DNA of 22,499 nucleotides from CAYRTD01 sp964426915 (GTDB lineage Bacteria; Bacteroidota; Bacteroidia; Bacteroidales; GCA-2748055), in assembly GCA_964426915.1 (NCBI GenBank), contig CAYRTD010000060.1, forward strand, positions 1 to 22,499. Reading direction: 5' to 3'. Shown one piece after another: positions 22,490 to 22,499 of the stretch. The translations under genes were made by a program, and so were the position numbers. The notes below the pieces were generated by a model. It saw only the letters and a program-made list of their open reading frames with translations, was not told where the DNA came from and made no database searches. Position 1 is the first letter of the stretch. Each line of letters starts with the position of its first letter.

Positions 22490-22499
22490 TATCTGCGTT

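Overview
The window looks like a piece of a Bacteroidota chromosome, probably from the Bacteroidales/Marinilabiliales side. The signs are moderately AT-rich DNA, A-rich leaders without Shine-Dalgarno sequences, several exact matches to the Bacteroidetes -7 promoter motif TAnnTTTG (the clearest is just before a tRNA gene), a secreted protein with a type IX secretion C-terminal sorting domain, a SusD/porin-type envelope repertoire, and a DUF4249 remnant, a family typical of this phylum.

Layout. 1-443: a non-coding block of stem-loop repeats. 444-3319: a fused LeuC-LeuD type hydro-lyase followed after 29 bp by asnA (aspartate-ammonia ligase), probably one transcript. 3423-4129: a two-hairpin REP-like element directly upstream of a REP-associated Y1 transposase (RAYT). 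4136-5923 (-): a second fused LeuCD-type hydro-lyase, diverged from the first. 5924-8965 (-): an outer-membrane porin, an exported FMN-binding protein, and an alpha/beta-hydrolase-fold protein that lacks its catalytic serine and histidine, with two copies of a ~100 bp repeat between the genes. 9391-10299: metA with the acetyl-CoA type residue Glu111. 10424-11509: a LamG-like type IX secreted protein. 11827-13194: a succinate-semialdehyde dehydrogenase-like enzyme. 13605-14063: a small two-helix membrane protein. 14226-14337: tRNA-Arg(UCU) with its own promoter and terminator. 14391-16167: a foldable element and a strongly AT-rich orphan B12-binding radical SAM gene. 16412-18511: an OmpA-like protein and a PAS-histidine kinase, divergently transcribed. 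18835-19344 (-): a frameshifted, truncated DUF4249 gene. 19388-21164: a second REP-like element and an intact IS5/IS1182-type insertion sequence with inverted ends and a perfect 7-bp target duplication. 21436-22446: a poxvirus-type DNA topoisomerase IB whose stop codon touches another copy of the repeat seen at the left edge.

The metabolic genes cover aspartate-family and small organic acid chemistry (two aconitase-superfamily enzymes, asparagine synthesis, first committed step of methionine synthesis, succinate semialdehyde oxidation), but there is no complete pathway. The most distinctive features are the non-coding repeats: a RAYT with two matching paired-hairpin elements 16 kb apart, and a nested stem-loop family at both window edges in which the inner hairpin has changed sequence while keeping its pairing. 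I found no CRISPR array, rRNA, phage module or recognisable new defence system.
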